From: Pseudomonadota bacterium
GTDB taxonomy: Bacteria; Pseudomonadota; Alphaproteobacteria; Acetobacterales; Acetobacteraceae
Reading direction: 5' to 3'
Length of the DNA stretch: 64,000 nt
Assembly (NCBI GenBank): GCA_021780935.1
Contig: JAJXXT010000160.1
Coordinates: forward strand, 1-64,000
Made by a program: the position numbers and the translations under genes. Under the pieces are notes generated by a model. It saw only the letters and a program-made list of their open reading frames with translations, was not told where the DNA came from and ran no database searches. Shown here one piece after another: positions 36,739-47,179 of the stretch. Positions within the stretch are counted from its first letter, which is position 1. Every line of letters begins with the position of its first letter.

Positions 36739-38619
36739 TCAGGCCACCAGCGGCGCGCGCTCCAAGCTGGCGCGGGCCCAGGCGGCGGCGGCGTCCTCGT
36801 CGAACAGCTCCGCCAGCTTCTTCATCATCGTCCCACCCAGCTCCTCGGCGTCCACGATGGTGACGGCTCGGCGATAATACCGCGTCACGTCATGGCCGAT
36901 GCCGATCGCGATCAGTTCCACCAGGTCGCGGTTCTCGATGTCGCGGATCGCCTCGCGCAGATGTTTTTCGAGGTAGTTGCCGGGATTGACCGAGAGCGTG
37001 GAGTCATCGACCGGCGCGCCGTCGGAAATCACCATCAGGATGCGCCGGTGCTCCGGCCGCGCGAGCAGGCGCCGATACGCCCAGACCAGCGCCTCGCCGT
37101 CGATGTTCTCCTTCAGCAGCCCCTCGCGCAGCATCAGCCCGAGATTCTTGCGCGCGCGCCGCCACGGCGCATCCGCCGCCTTGTAGATGATGTGGCGCAG
37201 ATCGTTGAGCCGCCCGGGGTTGCGCGGCTTGCCGTCCGCCACCCAGCGCTCACGGCTCTGCCCGCCCTTCCACGCCCGCGTGGTGAAGCCCAGCACCTCC
37301 ACCTTCACCGCGCAGCGCTCCAACGTGCGCGCGAGGATGTCGCCGCACATCGCGGCAACGGTGATCGGCCGGCCGCGCATCGAGCCGGAATTGTCGATCA
37401 GCAGTGTCACCACCGTGTCGCGAAACTCGGTGTCGCGCTCACGCTTGTAGGAGAGGGCGAGCAGCGGGTTCACCACCACGCGCGCCAGCCGCCCGGCATC
37501 GAGCAGCCCCTCGTCGAGGTCGAAATCCCAGGCCCGCTGCTGCTGCGCCAGCAGCCGCCGCTGCAACCGGTTGGCGAGCTTGGAGACCACGCCCTGCAGA
37601 TGCTGCAATTGCTGGTCGAGCTGCTGGCGCAGGCGCGTCAGCTCCTCCGCGTCGCAGAGATCCTCCGCCGAAATCTCCTCGTCGAAGGCGCGGGTATAGG
37701 GGCGGTAGAGATGCTCGTTGTCGGGCAGCGGTGTGTCGCGGCGCAGCTGCGGCCCGCCAGGGCGGTCCTCGCCCTCCGCGGCGGCAAGGTCCTCCTCGCT
37801 GTCCTCCGCCCCCTCGTCGTCGGCGGCGTCGCCCTCCATCTCCTCGGGCTGCGCGCCGAGCATGGATTCGGCCTCGGATTCCGACTGGCCCTCGCCGTCC
37901 GGCGGTGAGTCCTGGTCGCCGGACTGCTCGTCGCCGTCCTCGCCATCCTCGCCCTGTTCCGGTTGCGCATCGGCCTCCGCCTCGGCGAGGTTCATCGCCG
38001 CGAGCAGCCGGCGCGCGGCGCGGGTGAACTGCGCCTGGTCAGACTGGTCGCGTGCCATGTCGTCGAGCGCCGCCTCGGCCTGCTCCCCAAGCGTGCCGCG
38101 CCAGAGGTCGAGCACGCGCCGCGCCGCGGCCGGCACGTTCTCGCCCGACATGCGCTCGCGCGCCAGCAGGGCCAGCGCGGTTTCCACCGGCAACTGGTCC
38201 TTGCGCGTCATCCGGTCATAGCCCTCGGCCTCACACTCCTCGGCAAGCCGGGCACCGAGATTGGCGGCAACGCCCGCCATGTGGCGCGAGCCCATCACCT
38301 CCACGCGCGCCTGCTCCAGCGCGTCATAGGCGTCGCGCGCCTCGCGGCGGGCGGGCATGCGGGCGCTGTGGATCGCGTCGTCGTGGTGGCGCAGCCGCAG
38401 CGCGATGCTGTCCGCCGCCCCGCGCAGCTTCGCCATCTCCGCTGGCGGCAGCGCGCGCGTCGGCAGCGGCAGGCGCGCACGCTTGCCCGCCAGCCCGTGC
38501 GGCCCGGGCTGAAACGCGACCTGTACGTCGTCCTGCTGGGCGATCGCCCGCAGCGCGCCGGCGGTCGCGCGCTTGAAATCCTCGGCCCGCCCGCCGTCCT
38601 TGGCGTTGCTTCCGCTCAT
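36739..38619 (-). CDS. cobT: Cobaltochelatase subunit CobT
   Basis: CobT and CobS form the AAA+ chaperone part of the aerobic cobaltochelatase, which with CobN inserts cobalt into hydrogenobyrinic acid diamide. The 626-residue protein has a helical N-terminal part, a long acidic stretch (about 205-295, Glu/Asp/Gly-rich) and a C-terminal von Willebrand A domain with the metal-site motif [12 protein letters not shown]. It follows cobS by seven bases. CobN is not in the window. The cobalamin made would serve BchE and other B12 enzymes. Confidence 0.95.
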   Translation of the reverse strand: MSGSNAKDGGRAEDFKRATAGALRAIAQQDDVQVAFQPGPHGLAGKRARLPLPTRALPPAEMAKLRGAADSIALRLRHHDDAIHSARMPARREARDAYDALEQARVEVMGSRHMAGVAANLGARLAEECEAEGYDRMTRKDQLPVETALALLARERMSGENVPAAARRVLDLWRGTLGEQAEAALDDMARDQSDQAQFTRAARRLLAAMNLAEAEADAQPEQGEDGEDGDEQSGDQDSPPDGEGQSESEAESMLGAQPEEMEGDAADDEGAEDSEEDLAAAEGEDRPGGPQLRRDTPLPDNEHLYRPYTRAFDEEISAEDLCDAEELTRLRQQLDQQLQHLQGVVSKLANRLQRRLLAQQQRAWDFDLDEGLLDAGRLARVVVNPLLALSYKRERDTEFRDTVVTLLIDNSGSMRGRPITVAAMCGDILARTLERCAVKVEVLGFTTRAWKGGQSRERWVADGKPRNPGRLNDLRHIIYKAADAPWRRARKNLGLMLREGLLKENIDGEALVWAYRRLLARPEHRRILMVISDGAPVDDSTLSVNPGNYLEKHLREAIRDIENRDLVELIAIGIGHDVTRYYRRAVTIVDAEELGGTMMKKLAELFDEDAAAAWARASLERAPLVA

Positions 38620-38626
38620 CGTCCGC

Positions 38627-39637
38627 CTAGGCGACCTTGTGCGGCATCACGCCGGTGGGAACCTCCTCGTTGAAGCAGCGCTGGTAGTATTCCGCCACCG
38701 TGCTGCGCTCCGCCTCGTCGCATTTGTTGAGGAAGGTGAGGCGGAACGCGAAGCCCACATCGCCGAAGATGCGCGCGTTCTCCGCCCAGGTGATGACGGT
38801 GCGCGGCGACATCACGGTGCTGATATCGCCGGCGATGAAGCCGGCGCGCGTGAGGTCGGCGAGCGCGACCATCGCCTCGACGCGCTTCTTCGCCGCCCGG
38901 TCGCTGGCGTCCATGCCCATCTTCGCCATCACGATCTCGGTCTCCTGCCCGTGCGCCAGGTAGTTCAGCGTGGCGACGATGTTCCAGCGGTCCATCTGGC
39001 CCTGATTGATCTGCTGGGTGCCGTGATAGAGCCCGGTGGTATCGCCGAGGCCGACCGTGTTGGCGGTCGAGAACAGGCGGAAGGAGGGGTGCGGGCGGAT
39101 CACCCGGTTCTGGTCGAGCAGCGTCAACTTGCCCTCGACCTCCAGCACGCGCTGGATGACGAACATCACGTCCGGCCGGCCGGCGTCATATTCGTCGAAC
39201 ACCAGCGCGCAGGCGTGCTGCAACGCCCAGGGCAGGATGCCCTCGCGAAACTCGGTGATCTGCTTGCCGTCGCGCAGCACGATCGCGTCCTTGCCGATCA
39301 GGTCGATGCGGCTGATATGGCTGTCGAGGTTGACGCGGATGCAGGGCCAGTTGAGCCGCGCCGCGACCTGCTCGATATGCGTCGATTTGCCGGTGCCGTG
39401 ATAGCCCTGGATCATCACGCGGCGGTTGAAGGCAAACCCTGCGACGATCGCCAGTGTCGTTTCGCGGTCGAAGCGATAGGCCTGGTCGATGTCGGGCACA
39501 TGCTCCGTCTTCACCGAGAACGCGGGAACCTTCATGTCGGTATCGATGCCGAATGCCTCGCGCGCGAGAACCTGCGTATCCGGCAGGCTGATCTCCGCGG
39601 TGGGCTTCGCGTCGGCGATGGCGGCAACCTTGTTCAT
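38627..39637 (-). CDS. cobS: Cobaltochelatase subunit CobS (AAA+ ATPase)
   Basis: The ATPase of the CobS-CobT pair. The 336-residue protein (ATG 39637) has the Walker A motif GYHGTGKST at about 78-86, Walker [10 protein letters not shown] and the sensor stretch [16 protein letters not shown] two codons upstream is less likely as start because AGGA is ten bases before the ATG. The gene order J-domain protein, cobS, cobT is conserved across alphaproteobacteria. Confidence 0.95.
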   Translation of the reverse strand: MNKVAAIADAKPTAEISLPDTQVLAREAFGIDTDMKVPAFSVKTEHVPDIDQAYRFDRETTLAIVAGFAFNRRVMIQGYHGTGKSTHIEQVAARLNWPCIRVNLDSHISRIDLIGKDAIVLRDGKQITEFREGILPWALQHACALVFDEYDAGRPDVMFVIQRVLEVEGKLTLLDQNRVIRPHPSFRLFSTANTVGLGDTTGLYHGTQQINQGQMDRWNIVATLNYLAHGQETEIVMAKMGMDASDRAAKKRVEAMVALADLTRAGFIAGDISTVMSPRTVITWAENARIFGDVGFAFRLTFLNKCDEAERSTVAEYYQRCFNEEVPTGVMPHKVA

Positions 39638-39752
39638 CGGCAAATGATCCTGGTGACGATCTGGGTGATGGGGATTGGGCCGGGTGATACTTCCGCTCCG
39701 AGGATACGCCCGCGGCGGCGGATTGGGAAACCCCGTCGCGGTCAGCGCTGCC

Positions 39753-40322
39753 TCATATCGGGCCGGCCGGGGCGGGGGCGAGGTGCGAGCGCAGCGCCGC
39801 GTAGGCGAGGTTGATGTGCTTGAGACGCTCCTCCGCGCCGGCGTCCTCGGGGTTGGCGTCGGGGTGGTGCTGCTTGGCCAGTTCCTTGTAGCGGGTTCTG
39901 AGAATATCCATGGTTAGCGGCCAGGACAGGCCCATCGTGCGCAGAGGCTCACGCAGCTCGGAGGGAGCGGCCTCGGTCTCGCGCCGGGCGCGGGCCTGAT
40001 CGAACTCGAACAGGCGCAACGGATCGTTGAGCATCGAGGCGTCGAACGAGCCGCCAAGTCGGCCGAGCGGCCAAGTGGGACGGCCCCAGGCAGTATCGGC
40101 GCGCAGCTCGGCCTCGATCTGCGACGGGTTCATACCCTTATAATAGTCCCAGGTCGCATTGTAGCCACGCACATGCTCAAGGCAGAACCACCAGTAGTCG
40201 CGCAGGTTGCTGCGGGTTTTGGGTGCGCGATATTCGCCCCTGGCCGCGCAGCCGGGCATGTCGCATGACTGTCCGGGCGCGTCGGGGTCCGGCGCGAAGG
40301 CACGGGGTACACGGCGTCGCAT
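39753..40322 (-). CDS. J-domain protein upstream of cobS
   Basis: A 189-residue cytoplasmic protein with the J-domain at the C-terminus (about 130-180). The tripeptide HPD is in [13 protein letters not shown], preceded by [14 protein letters not shown]. The N-terminal half has paired cysteines ([20 protein letters not shown], then WFCLEHV) that could bind zinc. ATG 40322 is chosen because longer versions run into the divergent bolA start. It is a conserved neighbour of cobS and may be a co-chaperone for the chelatase or for BolA/iron-sulfur work; that is inference. Confidence 0.85.
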   Translation of the reverse strand: MRRRVPRAFAPDPDAPGQSCDMPGCAARGEYRAPKTRSNLRDYWWFCLEHVRGYNATWDYYKGMNPSQIEAELRADTAWGRPTWPLGRLGGSFDASMLNDPLRLFEFDQARARRETEAAPSELREPLRTMGLSWPLTMDILRTRYKELAKQHHPDANPEDAGAEERLKHINLAYAALRSHLAPAPAGPI

Positions 40323-40440
40323 TCGCCCTTTATCGCGATGCGGCGGGCTGGATGCAAACGGGGTTTTCGCAACGCCGTCATGGTCCGGAACGCGGATCGA
40401 AGCGGCGGAAACAGAGGACGGGCGGGACAGGAGTTGCATG

Positions 40441-40749
40441 ATGGGACGGGCTGAACGGATGGAGGAGTTGCTGCGGGCGGCCTTCGCGCCGGGATTTCTG
40501 GCGGTGGAGGACGAAAGTGCGCGCCATGCCGGCCACTCTGGCGCCCGGCCGGGCGGGGAGACGCATTATCGCGTGGCCCTGGTTTCAGCGGCGTTCGAGG
40601 GAAGTTCGCGGGTAGAACGCCAGCGCGCCGTCCACGCGGCGTTGCGGGCCGAGTTCGCGACCGGGTTGCACGCGCTGAGCCTCGTGCTGCGCACCCCCGA
40701 TGAGGCACGCGCGGCACCGCCCGGATCGGGGCGGGACCGATCCATGTGA
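40441..40749 (+). CDS. BolA family protein
   Basis: A 102-residue BolA-like protein, which with monothiol glutaredoxins handles iron-sulfur clusters or iron sensing. The fold is visible as an N-terminal helix (MEELLRAAFAP), the HSGARPGGETHYRVALVSAAF region and the nucleic-acid-like helix-turn part ERQRAVHAALRAEF. AGGAG is seven bases before ATG 40441; an ATG directly before it (40438) is equally in frame. It is divergent from the J-domain gene, a conserved arrangement. Its stop overlaps the next GTG start. Confidence 0.9.
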   Translation: MGRAERMEELLRAAFAPGFLAVEDESARHAGHSGARPGGETHYRVALVSAAFEGSSRVERQRAVHAALRAEFATGLHALSLVLRTPDEARAAPPGSGRDRSM

Positions 40750-42056
40750 TTTCGCGCCGCCGACCGTGGTCGCGATGGCGCCTGCCGGTCAGGGTTCTGG
40801 CCTGCGGCGCGCTGGCGATCCTGGCTTTCCTCGCGGGGCTTGCCGCCTTGCTCGCCACCGCGACATGGACCGCTCGCCCCTTCGTGTTCCTCGCGACCGG
40901 CTGGGCGACGTTCGCGCTCGGGCTCGGCGGCGCCCTGCGCCTCGCCATCGGGCCTCGCTGGCGTTGGTCGGTGGTGGGCGGGGCGGCGGCCGTGCTGTCC
41001 GCGCTTATCGGTGGCGCCCTGCTCTGGCCGACGAGAACCATCCTGGTGCCGGCCCCCGCGGGCGTCGCCTGGGTGCGGCTGCCGAGCGGTGTACGGTTGG
41101 CGTATTTGCGGCTGCCTGCCGCGCACCCTGCCCACAGGACCAAGGTGATCTTCGTCCATGGCGGGCCGGGGCTGGCCGACATGACGGGCGATGCGCGCTA
41201 CCTGCGCCGTCTCGCCGCCGATGGCTATGACGTCTACCTGTTCGACCAGCTCGGCGCCGGGCAGTCGAGCCGGCTGGCCAATCCCGACGATTACACCCTG
41301 GCACGCGGCGTCGCCGATCTCGAGTTGTTCCGCCGGGCGATCCATGCGCGCCACGTCGATCTGATCGCCTATTCCTGGGGTGCGAGACTGGTCGACGCCT
41401 ACCTCGTGAAGCACGCGGAACATGTCGACAAGGTGGTCTTTGTCTCGCCCGATGCCGTCGCCGGCGAGGTGACCGACCCCACCGATCTCTGGCGCCGGCT
41501 CGATGGCACAAACCGCCGCGCGCTGCTGCGCCAGGCGCTGATGCCACGCGCGATGCTGGCGCTGCTGCTGGTCCAGGTAAATCCGCGCGCCGCCCACGCC
41601 TTCGCCGGCGATGCCGAGATGGATGCCTGGTTTCGGGGGGTGATCGCGGCTGGCGAGCCCGCCTTTTATTGCCGTCCGCCGCCGGCGGTGAGCGGCGGCC
41701 ATCCCGGTTTCTATGTCCTCGCGATGCTTACGGGCCGGCGCGCCTGGCGCGGTGTGGACCCTCATGTTGCGTTGCGCCGCCTGCGCACGCCGGTGCTGAT
41801 CCTCAAGGGGCAGTGCGACTTCCTGAGCTGGGCGAGCGCCATCGACTACCGCGACACCTTCGCCAACTCACGCCTGATCTACGTGCCGGGCGCCGGGCAT
41901 CGCCTGTTCGCCGAGCGGCCGCGCGCCTTCGCCACCATCGTGGCGGCGTTTTTCGCGGGCCAAGCCCTGCCGATGGCCGCGGCGACCGGCTCCCACCCGC
42001 CGGCCGGCTATGACGGTCCGGCCGAGGCCCTGCCCGACGCCGGCATCGGCGGCTGA
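40746..42056 (+). CDS. Membrane-anchored alpha/beta hydrolase, proline iminopeptidase-like
   Basis: A 436-residue protein. Three N-terminal membrane helices (about 13-37, 43-66, 75-95) precede an alpha/beta-hydrolase domain with the oxyanion motif HGGPG (138-142), DQLGAGQSS and nucleophile Ser210 in AYSWGA. The catalytic Asp and His are probably in LKGQCDFLSW and GAGHRLF. HGGPG is typical of prolyl aminopeptidases and related esterases; the substrate is unknown. GTG start, overlapping the bolA stop by four bases. The 3' end overlaps the convergent DUF2889 gene by 49 bases. Confidence 0.82.
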   Translation: MISRRRPWSRWRLPVRVLACGALAILAFLAGLAALLATATWTARPFVFLATGWATFALGLGGALRLAIGPRWRWSVVGGAAAVLSALIGGALLWPTRTILVPAPAGVAWVRLPSGVRLAYLRLPAAHPAHRTKVIFVHGGPGLADMTGDARYLRRLAADGYDVYLFDQLGAGQSSRLANPDDYTLARGVADLELFRRAIHARHVDLIAYSWGARLVDAYLVKHAEHVDKVVFVSPDAVAGEVTDPTDLWRRLDGTNRRALLRQALMPRAMLALLLVQVNPRAAHAFAGDAEMDAWFRGVIAAGEPAFYCRPPPAVSGGHPGFYVLAMLTGRRAWRGVDPHVALRRLRTPVLILKGQCDFLSWASAIDYRDTFANSRLIYVPGAGHRLFAERPRAFATIVAAFFAGQALPMAAATGSHPPAGYDGPAEALPDAGIGG

Positions 42057-42676
42057 TCCGGCCTCGCATCAGCGCCAATCGCCTCAGGGCCGGTATAGAG
42101 ATGCGGCCAGCGGTCGCGCACCACCGGCCCGTTCGCGGCATACGCGAAGCAGGAGTTGAGCAGCCGCGCCGAACCATCCTCGGCCGAGGGCAGCACGGGC
42201 GTCTGCCCGGTCTTGCGCGCCGCCTCCGCCGCCGCCCGCTCGCGCTGGATACGCACCGGAAACAGCGTCTGGAACGCCACCGTCGCCATCTGCTGGATCA
42301 GTTCGCGCAGATGCGTGCAGCCCTCGGTGCCATGCACCCGCCCGATCGCCTCGCGCAGGAACCCGGCCTTGATGGTGAGCCCCGCGAGGCGGGAGAAGTT
42401 TGCCGCCCCGCCGCTGCAATGCGCGAACGGCCCGAACTCGGTCACCGCCTCGCTGCGGTGGATCAGCATGCGGTCATCGAAGGTGATGCGGAATTTCATG
42501 CCATGCAGCTTGTCGCCCGGCGCGATCCAGCCGCGGTCGCGGTTGGCGAAGCCCTCCGCGCGCATGTCCGCGAGTTCCGCCTCCACGTCATAGAGCCCGT
42601 CATCGCGCGCATAGCCCTGCACGGTGATGGCGCGGGTGTGGAAGAGCCGGCGCGGAGCGGGGTCGCTGAGGGGCAT
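42008..42676 (-). CDS. DUF2889 family protein
   Basis: A 222-residue protein of the DUF2889 type, known from the opening PRRLFHTRAITVQGYARDDG, then LYDVEAELADMRAEG. The middle has CSGGAANFSRLAGLTIKAGF and GTEGCTHLRELI. The function is not known; relatives occur near metabolic or transport genes. There is no signal peptide. The C-terminal ~15 residues are coded within the overlap with the convergent hydrolase gene, so one of the two ends may be less conserved. Confidence 0.8.
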   Translation of the reverse strand: MPLSDPAPRRLFHTRAITVQGYARDDGLYDVEAELADMRAEGFANRDRGWIAPGDKLHGMKFRITFDDRMLIHRSEAVTEFGPFAHCSGGAANFSRLAGLTIKAGFLREAIGRVHGTEGCTHLRELIQQMATVAFQTLFPVRIQRERAAAEAARKTGQTPVLPSAEDGSARLLNSCFAYAANGPVVRDRWPHLYTGPEAIGADARPDQPPMPASGRASAGPS

Positions 42677-42750
42677 GCGTCAATCCATTTGCTGCGCCGC
42701 ATCATATGGATGGCGCGGCGCCACGGATCAAGCAAGTGGGCGCGCGGCGC

Positions 42751-43509
42751 TCACGCCGGCGGCTCGCCCGCGACCGGCTCGATGCCAAGCTCGCGGATCA
42801 TCGCCGTGACCTCGGCGATCGCCGCCTCGGCCTCGGCCGCGTCGGTGCCCTTGGCGACGATGGCAACCCCGTTTCCGCCCGGCCGGTAATAGGGGTAGCT
42901 GCCGATATCGAGATCGGGATGCCGCGCCTGGATGGCGCCCAGCGGCGCGGCGAGGCGCCCCTCCAGCAGCCCCTGCCCGTGCACCGCGCGCGAGAGGACC
43001 GGCTTGCCGCCCGGCAGCGTCGGCGCCAGCGCCTCGAACATCGCCTGCATGATACGTGGCACGCCGGCCATCACGTGCACGTTGCCGATGGTGAAGCCGG
43101 GGGCGATGGAGACCGCGTTCTCGATCAGCGTGGCGCCGCGCGGCATCGTCGCCATGCGCTGGCGCGCGGCGTTGAACTCGCCCGGCTTGTAGGAGGCTTC
43201 CATCTTCGCCCAGGCCAGTGGGTGCGGCTCCCAAGCCACGCCGAACGCCTCGGCGACGCACTCGCTGGTGATGTCGTCATGCGTCGGGCCGATGCCGCCG
43301 GTGGTGAACACATGGTCGAAGGCGGCACGCACCTCGTTGACGGTTCTCACGATCACCGCGCGGTCGTCGGGAATGACGCGCACCTCGCGCAGCGGCATGC
43401 CGATCTCGCCGAGCCGCGTCGCAAGAAACTTGATGTTGGCATCCTGCGTGCGGCCGGACAGCACCTCGTTACCGATGACCAGCAGGGCGGCGGAAGGGTT
43501 CGTTGTCAT
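42751..43509 (-). CDS. CinA-type molybdopterin-binding domain protein
   Basis: A 252-residue single MoCF (CinA N-terminal) domain protein. Motifs are IGNEVLSGRTQDANIKFLA (12-30), TTGGIGPTHDD and the C-terminal small domain. Full CinA also has a nicotinamide nucleotide amidase domain, which is absent here. The family acts on pyridine nucleotides (ADP-ribose or NMN-related pyrophosphatase). ATG 43509 fits the family start; the frame upstream has no similarity. Confidence 0.85.
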   Translation of the reverse strand: MTTNPSAALLVIGNEVLSGRTQDANIKFLATRLGEIGMPLREVRVIPDDRAVIVRTVNEVRAAFDHVFTTGGIGPTHDDITSECVAEAFGVAWEPHPLAWAKMEASYKPGEFNAARQRMATMPRGATLIENAVSIAPGFTIGNVHVMAGVPRIMQAMFEALAPTLPGGKPVLSRAVHGQGLLEGRLAAPLGAIQARHPDLDIGSYPYYRPGGNGVAIVAKGTDAAEAEAAIAEVTAMIRELGIEPVAGEPPA

Positions 43510-43748
43510 GGCGACTCGCTGCGCGTGGGGGACGCAAGCCAATAGCTTCCCGCGCGCCGTTGGGCCAGAGCCGGCGGCGGGCGTAATTCCGCATGATAAT
43601 CGAGTGAAGGCCAGGAAATCGCGTGCGCGGATTCGCCGTGCCGTGCCAGTCTGGTCGCATCGAGTCCCGGTGTGGCATGCCGCCGCGCCGGGCCTCTGTC
43701 TGTCACTTGTCCGCCACTCACCCATCCGCCACCACGTGGAGATCGCCG

Positions 43749-46700
43749 ATGACTGTCCTTGATGTCACGCTCTCATCAGGCTTCACCAGCGAAGTGAGCG
43801 GCGCCGGCAATGGCATGTGGGTCTATGCCATCGCCTACGACACTTACGACACCGCCGGCGTGATCACGACGCTGGTGGCCGACGGCTCGGTCCAGGGCGC
43901 TGGCAACACCGTTCCGGTGACGCTGCTCAACGGCGCGGACCCCACCGACACCGCCTTCGTCTCCGGCAAGGTCTATTTCGTGGTGCAGGACTCCGGGGCG
44001 ACCTCCAGCATCGCCTCGCAGGTCACCCTGCAGGCCGAACTCAACATCCACAATGCCGCCACCGATCACTTCGTCTACGACAGCGTCGAGATGAACCTGA
44101 CCGGGGTGCCGGGGCAGAGTGGGTTCGACGTCGCCAACCTGACCTCGGTCGCCGGCTTCGCCCTGCCGATGGAGATCAGCGCCGCCGGCGCGTCGGTCGG
44201 CTACAACGTCAGCGCCTCGAACCTGATCTCCCAGTTGCAGACCAACGAGGGCGGCGTCACCACGGATACGAGCTATTTCCTCACCGGCCCGCTCACCGCC
44301 GATTTCCCGACCGCGCTGTCGCCGTCCGCGGTCATCTCCGCGGCAACCCCCAATCCCACGGGCGTGACGTTCCAGTCCTCGAACTGGGCGAGCTACGTCG
44401 CGGCGATGGCGGCCCAGGTCCAGTCGGCGCCGACCGAGATCGTTCTCTCCGGCCTGGTCAACGGCGCCAAGGACGTGAACGGCGTCTTCCACAACGCCGG
44501 CTATTTCGCCTACGACGTCACCTACAATCCCTCCGCGACGCTGAACGTGAACGGCACGGTGGAAACCGGCGTCTTCATGCTGGTGCCGACCGAGAGCAGC
44601 CAGATCCTGGGCGTGATCGCGATCGATACCGCCGACCTGCAGCAGAGCATCTATTCAACCCTCGGCACCGCGGAAATCTTCGGCTCCACAGCCGACGTGC
44701 TGAGCGGCGCCGCGCCCCAGTACACGATCGGCACCGGCGCCAACGACCAGTGGGGCGGGGTGCTGCGTTCCTTCCTGGTCGGCTTCACGGCGGGGTATTA
44801 CGGCGGCGAGGGCAAGCCACTGAATCCGCAGCTCACCGCCTCGATCGATTCGATCGATCTCAACAACAGCATCAACTGGGACCCGACCTACGCCTTCGGC
44901 GGCATCTACCATGCCGGTACCTCCAGCGAGACACTGGTCACCCGGCAAAGCGGGTACGGCACGGTCAGTCAGATCTATGACCCGTACGCCCAGGCGTTTT
45001 ACGCCAACACCAACTCCTATGGCTCCGGCTATTCCGACGCGCTGATGAACGCCTATGAGGTCGGCGGTCCGTTGCTTCCCGTCCAGACTAACGGCACCGA
45101 TGTCCCCACCATCGACCTGACAATTTTCGGCCAGAGCGAGACACCGACCGGCTACACCGCGCCGGAGCTCTACAACTACATTGCGCCACCGAAGGGGGGG
45201 TACGCGATTCCCAGCGCGAGCAGCCTTGGCAACGACAATATCGGTCTGAACTTCGTCGCGACCGAGCCCGACGGCGCCGGCATGATCCTCGCCGGCACCG
45301 AGGCCGTGACCCTCAGCATCATGACCTCCGACGTCGGCAACACCCCGACATGGACCACCGTGACGCTCGGCGGAGGCACTGCCAGCCCCTGGCAGCTCTG
45401 GGACCTGTCCTATAATACCACCACCGGCACCTACGCCGCGACGTCCGGCGGGACGAAGCCGGCCGGCAACATGCTGATCGATCTTCCGGTCGCGCAGTCC
45501 GGCACGGCCTGGTACCAGATCGGTGTCGCCGGCAAGACCTTCAATCTCTACACGGTCATGCAGAACGGATCGTTCGAGAATCCGAACTATGCCGGCGCCA
45601 ACCAGAAGGGCGCCCTCGCCGTGGACGGGCTGGCGGCGATCGCGACGAACCCCAGCACCGTGGACGCTACGCTCAACACGTTCAACGTCAACTTCCTCAC
45701 CGGTGCCGGCGGCGTCGGCATCGCGCCGTCGGCGCTGACGGTCGACACGGGCAATTTCTCCGGTGTTGGGACGCCGGACGCACCGGTGGCCGGCTCGCTT
45801 CCCGGCACGACACTCGAGGCCTTTGCCGGGCAGACGAACCAAGTCACCAACACGATCACCATCCCTGATCAGGGGGTCGCCTTCGGCTGGACCGGCACCA
45901 ACAACAGCACGGGTTCCGGCACCGCCTCCTGGATCTCGGGCTTCACCAGCAAGGTCGGCGCCGACGACATCGTGGTCGTCACGGCGGCAAGCGCCGGATC
46001 AACGCTCACGGCGACGGCGACCGCCAATCTCGACGGGGAATGGCAGACCGGCATCATGGGTCTGGGCGTCGGCACCTACGACGTGACGATGCAAGGGTTT
46101 CTCCCCTCCGCCACCAGCTTCACCAATGCTGATGCCGTGACGCCGGTGAGCAGCGCGCTCACCCTCGACGTCGTGGCCTGCTTCGCCTCCGGCACGCGCA
46201 TCCTCACCGCGCGCGGCGAGATCGCCGTGGAGGAACTCGCGGTGGGTGACCTCGTGTGGTCGCGCGGTGCCGGCCTCACGCCGGTGCGCTGGCTCGGGCG
46301 GCGCAATCTCGATTGCCGCCGCCACGCCAGGCCGCGCGACGCCGCACCCGTGCGCGTCCTGGCCGGTGCCTTCGCACCCGGCGTGCCGCATCGCGACCTG
46401 CTGCTCTCGCCCGACCACGCGGTGTTCGCCGAGGGCGTGCTGATCCCGGTTCGCTACCTCGTCAACGGCCGCACCATCCGCCGCGAGGCGGTGGGCAGCG
46501 TCACCTACCATCATGTCGAGCTGGCGCGCCACGACGTCATCCTCGCCGAGGGCCTCGCCTGCGAGAGCTATCTCGACACCGGCAACCGCGCGATCTTCGA
46601 GAATGCCCCGGGCGAGAAGGCCGACGACGCGTTCGCCCTCGGCGTGTGGGAGACGGATTCCTGCGCGAAGCTGGTGCTGAAGGGCCCGGAACTCGCCACC

Positions 46701-47138
46701 GTCCGGCGCCGGTTGCTGGCTCGCGCGGCCGAGCTTGGCCACGCGACGACGCAGGATCCGGCGCTGCGCCTTGTGGTTGACGGCCGTGTGCTGCGCCCGT
46801 CCAGCGCGGGGCGGGTCGCGCGGTTCCGCCTGCCGCCCTCGGCACGCGACGTGCGTCTGGTGTCGCGCAACACGATCCCGGCGCAGACCTCCGCCATCGA
46901 GGACCATCGGCTTCTCGGCGTGGCGGTCGCCCGTATCCGTCTCGACGACAAAACGATCTCGCTCGACGATCCGCGCCTCTTGGCCGGCTGGAACGGGGTC
47001 GAACGCGACGCCGCCGGTTCTGCATGGCGCTGGACCGAGGGCGATGCGCGCCTCGCACTCGGCGGCGGCCGGCTGCTCGAGGTCGAGATCGCGATGACCG
47101 AGGCCTACTGGCACGACGCCACCTCACCCGCTGCATAA
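43749..47138 (+). CDS. Large Hint_2-domain protein with beta-rich N-terminal region
   Basis: A 1129-residue protein in three parts. Residues ~1-480 are Gly/Ser/Asn/Thr-rich; segments such as ATDHFVYDSVEMNLTGVPGQ, then SGFDV and NSYGSGYSDALMNAYEVGG, resemble the beta-1,3-glucanase / thaumatin-like (GH64) superfamily, which is a tentative reading. Residues ~480-800 are further beta-sandwich-like sequence. A Hint_2 domain begins at Cys811 (CFASGTRILTARGEIAVEEL) and includes SPDHAVF and YHHVELARHDVILAEG. No signal peptide is seen. Hint_2 proteins are usual in Acetobacteraceae and may self-process or be surface exported. GGAG seven bases before ATG 43749 decides the start. Confidence 0.85.
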   Translation: MTVLDVTLSSGFTSEVSGAGNGMWVYAIAYDTYDTAGVITTLVADGSVQGAGNTVPVTLLNGADPTDTAFVSGKVYFVVQDSGATSSIASQVTLQAELNIHNAATDHFVYDSVEMNLTGVPGQSGFDVANLTSVAGFALPMEISAAGASVGYNVSASNLISQLQTNEGGVTTDTSYFLTGPLTADFPTALSPSAVISAATPNPTGVTFQSSNWASYVAAMAAQVQSAPTEIVLSGLVNGAKDVNGVFHNAGYFAYDVTYNPSATLNVNGTVETGVFMLVPTESSQILGVIAIDTADLQQSIYSTLGTAEIFGSTADVLSGAAPQYTIGTGANDQWGGVLRSFLVGFTAGYYGGEGKPLNPQLTASIDSIDLNNSINWDPTYAFGGIYHAGTSSETLVTRQSGYGTVSQIYDPYAQAFYANTNSYGSGYSDALMNAYEVGGPLLPVQTNGTDVPTIDLTIFGQSETPTGYTAPELYNYIAPPKGGYAIPSASSLGNDNIGLNFVATEPDGAGMILAGTEAVTLSIMTSDVGNTPTWTTVTLGGGTASPWQLWDLSYNTTTGTYAATSGGTKPAGNMLIDLPVAQSGTAWYQIGVAGKTFNLYTVMQNGSFENPNYAGANQKGALAVDGLAAIATNPSTVDATLNTFNVNFLTGAGGVGIAPSALTVDTGNFSGVGTPDAPVAGSLPGTTLEAFAGQTNQVTNTITIPDQGVAFGWTGTNNSTGSGTASWISGFTSKVGADDIVVVTAASAGSTLTATATANLDGEWQTGIMGLGVGTYDVTMQGFLPSATSFTNADAVTPVSSALTLDVVACFASGTRILTARGEIAVEELAVGDLVWSRGAGLTPVRWLGRRNLDCRRHARPRDAAPVRVLAGAFAPGVPHRDLLLSPDHAVFAEGVLIPVRYLVNGRTIRREAVGSVTYHHVELARHDVILAEGLACESYLDTGNRAIFENAPGEKADDAFALGVWETDSCAKLVLKGPELATVRRRLLARAAELGHATTQDPALRLVVDGRVLRPSSAGRVARFRLPPSARDVRLVSRNTIPAQTSAIEDHRLLGVAVARIRLDDKTISLDDPRLLAGWNGVERDAAGSAWRWTEGDARLALGGGRLLEVEIAMTEAYWHDATSPAA

Positions 47139-47179
47139 CCCGCTGGTGCTTGGCCGGCCGTCCCGATCAACCTCGCCGG

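Noticed and set aside
39638..39752. Cobalamin riboswitch before cobS
   Set aside because: The 115-base gap between the J-domain gene and cobS is too short and shows no B12-box-like conserved sequence.
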